This document shows, one piece after another, positions 4,761 through 7,518 of a stretch of 7,518 nt of DNA (its first letter is position 1; every line of letters starts with the position of its first letter). The DNA comes from Bryobacteraceae bacterium (GTDB lineage: Bacteria; Acidobacteriota; Terriglobia; Bryobacterales; Bryobacteraceae), in assembly GCA_947456995.1 (NCBI GenBank), contig CANGVB010000162.1:1-7518 (forward strand), read 5' to 3'. The position numbers and the translations under genes are program-made. Under the pieces are notes generated by a model, which was not told the DNA's origin, made no database searches, and worked only from the letters and a program-made list of their open reading frames with translations.

Positions 4761-7283
4761 ATGCGAGGAATCACTGACGAAATTCGGGCTGCGCTGCGTG
4801 GCTTGATTCACACTCCCCTGTTCACCTTTGTTGCGGTGGCTTCACTGGCACTGGGGATTGGAGCCAACTCAGCGATCTTCAGTTTGATTGATCAGGTGAT
4901 TCTCAAAACCTTGCCCGTGGAGCGGCCGGGGGAGCTAGTGCAGCTCTATCAGACAGGGTCGCATTACGGGTCTAATTCCGGGCCGCGGATGACATCGTAT
5001 CCGATGTACAAGGACTTTCGGGATCAGTCGCCTGTGCATGCAGGAATGATCGCGCGGCGCGAGATCAGCATGAGCCTGACTTACGAAGGTGTGTCGGAGC
5101 GTACCGGCGGCGAGCTGATATCGGGGAACTACTTTGAAGTGCTTGGGGTGAAGGCGCATCTTGGGCGATTGATCAGCCCGGCCGACGACGTCACCAAGGG
5201 AGGCCATCCGGTTGCAGTGCTGGGATACGACTTCTGGAAGAATCGCTTCTCGGCGGATGCAGCGATTGTGGGTAAGGAAATACTGGTCAATAACAATCGG
5301 CTTACGGTGATTGGGGTGAGTTCCCCTGAGTATTTCGGTCTAGACCCGGCGCGTATCGTCAGTATCCGAGTGCCGATCGCAATGAAGGCGCAGATGACGC
5401 CGGGTTGGGACGCGATGGAAGACCGCAGATCGCGCTGGGTGCAGGTGTTTGCCCGCCTTAAGCCGGGCGTGACACAAAGTCAGGCGCAGGCACAGTTGCA
5501 AACCCAATTCACCAACATGCGACAGATGGAGATGAAGGACGAGGCCTTTGCGAAAGCGGCGCCTGAAGCGAAGGCGGCTTTTATCAAGGGGCGGCTAGAG
5601 CTGGAAGCGGCAGCAAACGGATACTCGGGGATGCGGCGACAAATGGCACAGCCGTTGTGGATCCTGATGGGGATTGTTGCGCTTGTTTTGCTGATCGCTT
5701 GCACTAATGTCGCCAATTTGCTGATTGCGCGGTCTATGGGAAGGCGCAAGGAGTTTGCGGTGCGAGCCGCACTCGGGGCTTCGAGATGGAGACTGATGCG
5801 GCCCTTGCTGGTAGAGAGCACTCTGCTTAGCTGCCTTGGAGGAGGAGCTGGACTAGTGCTCGCTTACAGCCTGAATTCATTGCTGATTTCGTTTCTGCCC
5901 CCGGGCAACATGCCGTTGCGGCTGTCGTCGACTCCTGACTGGCGAGTGCTGATCTTTACTTTTGGCATCGCATTTCTGACTGGCATTCTCTTTGGGCTCT
6001 TTCCTGCTGTAAGCGCAGGCAATACGGACGCGGCACCAGCACTTAAGGAGGAGGGCAGAGGCATGTCTACGGGATCTTCAGGCTTTGTGCGCAAAGCGCT
6101 GGTGGGAGTGCAGGTAGCACTCTCGATTCTGCTGCTGATTGCAGCGGGGTTGTTTGTTCGCACGCTGCAGAATTTGAAGCTCGCGAATACCGGGCTTGTC
6201 GCTTCGCGGCTGGTGACGTTTCAGGCAGACCCATCCATGAGTGGCTATAGTGTCGAGAAGATCAAGCAGCTCATCCGGGACTTCAAACAACGGGCAGAGG
6301 CTTCACCCGGCATTGCCAAAGTTGGGATCGGGAATGTCGCAAAGATGTCTGGAAACGAGTGGGACTCGACTGTGACGGTTGAAGGCTATAAGCATGAGCC
6401 GGGCAAGATGCCGGGGCCTTATTTTGATTCAGTGACGCCTGGATATGTCGAAGCGATGGGGATGAAGATTCTTGAGGGGCGAGACTTTCGAGACAGTGAT
6501 GCCAATGCAGAGGCGATGGCACCAAGAACCACTACCTGGCGGGTCTGCCTGATCAACAAGAAATTCGCCGATACATACTTTGCGGGTAAGAGCCCAATTG
6601 GCTATCACCTTGGGATGGGCGGGGACCCGGGAACAAAAACTGATATTGAAATTGTGGGGGTCTTCTCTGATGCGAAATACATGGATATGCGGGAGGACGT
6701 GCAGATACAGGTGCTGGTGCCGCTTTACCAGACTAGCTACCCATCGTCGCTGGTGGCTTACGTAAGGACGAGTGGAGAAGAGGCTGCGGCCTTTGGGCAA
6801 CTGCGCGGCATTATGCGGCAACTGGACCCGAGCCTGCCGCTGTATGCGATGCGGAGCTTCGAGGAACAGGTGGACACGATTTTGTCGACAGAGCGATTGC
6901 TGTCATTTTTGGCCAGTGTTTTCGGGGTGGTGGCGACAGTGCTGGCTGCTATTGGTTTATATGGAGTTCTATCGCTTGCAGTGTCACGGCGGTTGCGTGA
7001 GATTGGGATTCGCATTGCGCTTGGAGCTGAAACGAGTACCGTGATCCTGCTGGTGATGAAGGAGATTTTGCTGCTGATTGCGGGCGGGATTGCTGTGGGG
7101 ATTCCGGCGGCGATCGTACTTTCGAAATATGTAGAGAGCCAGCTTTACGGGATGGAGGCGGCCGATCCGCTGACTTTTGCTGTTGCGGTGGGGGCGCTGG
7201 TGAGTGTGGCACTACTTGCGGCGCTGATGCCAACGCTTCGTGCTACTCGCGTTAACCCTCTTGATGTTCTACGCTACGACTAG
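4761..7283 (+). CDS. ADOP-family (acidobacterial duplicated orphan permease) MacB/FtsX-type ABC permease
   Basis: This 840-residue inner-membrane protein consists of two fused MacB-like permease halves. After a cytoplasmic helix (MRGITDEIRAALRGL), TM1 spans about 20-45 with the ADOP signature LALGIGANSAIFS. A MacB-type periplasmic domain follows to about 290. The first FtsX domain holds helices near 299-323, 349-380 and 395-417 with the loop RRKEFAVRAALGA (328-340). The second half begins with a helix at 446-466, has a second periplasmic domain to about 710, and a second FtsX domain with helices near 713-741, 761-787 and 803-823. Its loop, RRLREIGIRIALGA (743-756), visibly repeats the first one. 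The protein ends RATRVNPLDVLRYD, normal for the family. MacB/FtsX-type permeases are mechanotransmission proteins driven by a partner ATPase; none is encoded in this window. No Shine-Dalgarno is visible, but the N terminus fits the family. The substrate is unknown. Its position after an outer-membrane receptor suggests an envelope role. Confidence 0.95.
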   Translation: MRGITDEIRAALRGLIHTPLFTFVAVASLALGIGANSAIFSLIDQVILKTLPVERPGELVQLYQTGSHYGSNSGPRMTSYPMYKDFRDQSPVHAGMIARREISMSLTYEGVSERTGGELISGNYFEVLGVKAHLGRLISPADDVTKGGHPVAVLGYDFWKNRFSADAAIVGKEILVNNNRLTVIGVSSPEYFGLDPARIVSIRVPIAMKAQMTPGWDAMEDRRSRWVQVFARLKPGVTQSQAQAQLQTQFTNMRQMEMKDEAFAKAAPEAKAAFIKGRLELEAAANGYSGMRRQMAQPLWILMGIVALVLLIACTNVANLLIARSMGRRKEFAVRAALGASRWRLMRPLLVESTLLSCLGGGAGLVLAYSLNSLLISFLPPGNMPLRLSSTPDWRVLIFTFGIAFLTGILFGLFPAVSAGNTDAAPALKEEGRGMSTGSSGFVRKALVGVQVALSILLLIAAGLFVRTLQNLKLANTGLVASRLVTFQADPSMSGYSVEKIKQLIRDFKQRAEASPGIAKVGIGNVAKMSGNEWDSTVTVEGYKHEPGKMPGPYFDSVTPGYVEAMGMKILEGRDFRDSDANAEAMAPRTTTWRVCLINKKFADTYFAGKSPIGYHLGMGGDPGTKTDIEIVGVFSDAKYMDMREDVQIQVLVPLYQTSYPSSLVAYVRTSGEEAAAFGQLRGIMRQLDPSLPLYAMRSFEEQVDTILSTERLLSFLASVFGVVATVLAAIGLYGVLSLAVSRRLREIGIRIALGAETSTVILLVMKEILLLIAGGIAVGIPAAIVLSKYVESQLYGMEAADPLTFAVAVGALVSVALLAALMPTLRATRVNPLDVLRYD

Positions 7284-7518
7284 ATGAATGAAAAGCTTTA
7301 CGGCGAACTCGCCGAATGGTGGCCGCTGCTCTCAAGCCCTGATGACTACGAAGAAGAGGCTGAGTTTTTCCTCAAGCACTTTGGTGGCAAAGAGGGTGCA
7401 ACGATGCTGGAGCTCGGCTGCGGCGGGGGCAATATTGCTTCCTGGCTGAAGGAAGAATACGAGATGACGCTGGTGGATCTTTCGGCAGCGATGCTTGCGG
7501 TGAGCAAGGAGCTGAACC
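7284..7518 (+). CDS. Class I SAM-dependent methyltransferase, N-terminal part; continues past the right edge
   Basis: ATG follows the permease stop directly (TAGATG) and opens a frame of 78 residues running off the edge, starting MNEKLYGELAEWWPLLSSPD. Residues 41-52 (MLELGCGGGNIA) are the glycine-rich SAM-binding motif I, and MTLVDLS (61-67) supplies the acidic residue at the end of strand beta-2 that binds the ribose of SAM. This marks the Rossmann-fold methyltransferase superfamily, probably the broad Methyltransf_11/25 type. The substrate cannot be told, as the acceptor region lies outside. No Shine-Dalgarno is visible in the permease 3' end, so translation is probably coupled to the permease. 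The functional link to the upstream envelope genes is unclear. Confidence 0.88.
   Translation, partial: MNEKLYGELAEWWPLLSSPDDYEEEAEFFLKHFGGKEGATMLELGCGGGNIASWLKEEYEMTLVDLSAAMLAVSKELN

Overview
This window looks like a piece of an Acidobacteriota chromosome. A Bryobacterales/Solibacter-type organism is my best guess. The main reasons are an ADOP-type duplicated orphan permease next to a large outer-membrane receptor with an N-terminal carboxypeptidase-regulatory-like domain, both hallmarks of that phylum. The assignment rests on gene families and was not searched against a database.

Layout. On the minus strand, from 1332 down to the left edge, is a two-component operon: an OmpR/CpxR-type response regulator (1332-622), followed with a 4-base ATGA overlap by a membrane sensor histidine kinase (625 to the edge). 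Only the input half of the kinase is present: TM1, a periplasmic domain and TM2. Positions 1333-1450 form a divergent control region of about 118 bp. It holds two TTTAC half-sites (GTAAA-N6-GTAAA on the minus strand), which closely match the Escherichia coli CpxR box, and the pair overlaps a plausible rightward promoter. On the plus strand follow a small Spy/CpxP-like periplasmic protein (1451-1843), an Oar-like TonB-dependent-receptor family protein (1850-4705), an ADOP permease (4761-7283), and the start of a class I SAM-dependent methyltransferase (7284 to the right edge). Gaps are 6, 55 and 0 bp. I see no terminator between the plus-strand genes, so they may form one transcript.

How the genes may work together. 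A CpxR-like regulator and its sensor, divergent from a CpxP/Spy-like chaperone with a CpxR-like box between them, is the same arrangement as cpxRA-cpxP in enterobacteria. Here the chaperone gene appears to be extended into an operon with an outer-membrane barrel and a MacB/FtsX-type inner-membrane permease. The parsimonious reading is an envelope-stress circuit with feedback from the Spy-like protein, and with an outer-membrane receptor and a permease as co-regulated outputs. The layout and motifs are visible in the sequence; the regulatory wiring is inferred.

There is no RNA gene, insertion sequence, CRISPR array or origin in the window. No stretch over 300 bases lacks a gene.
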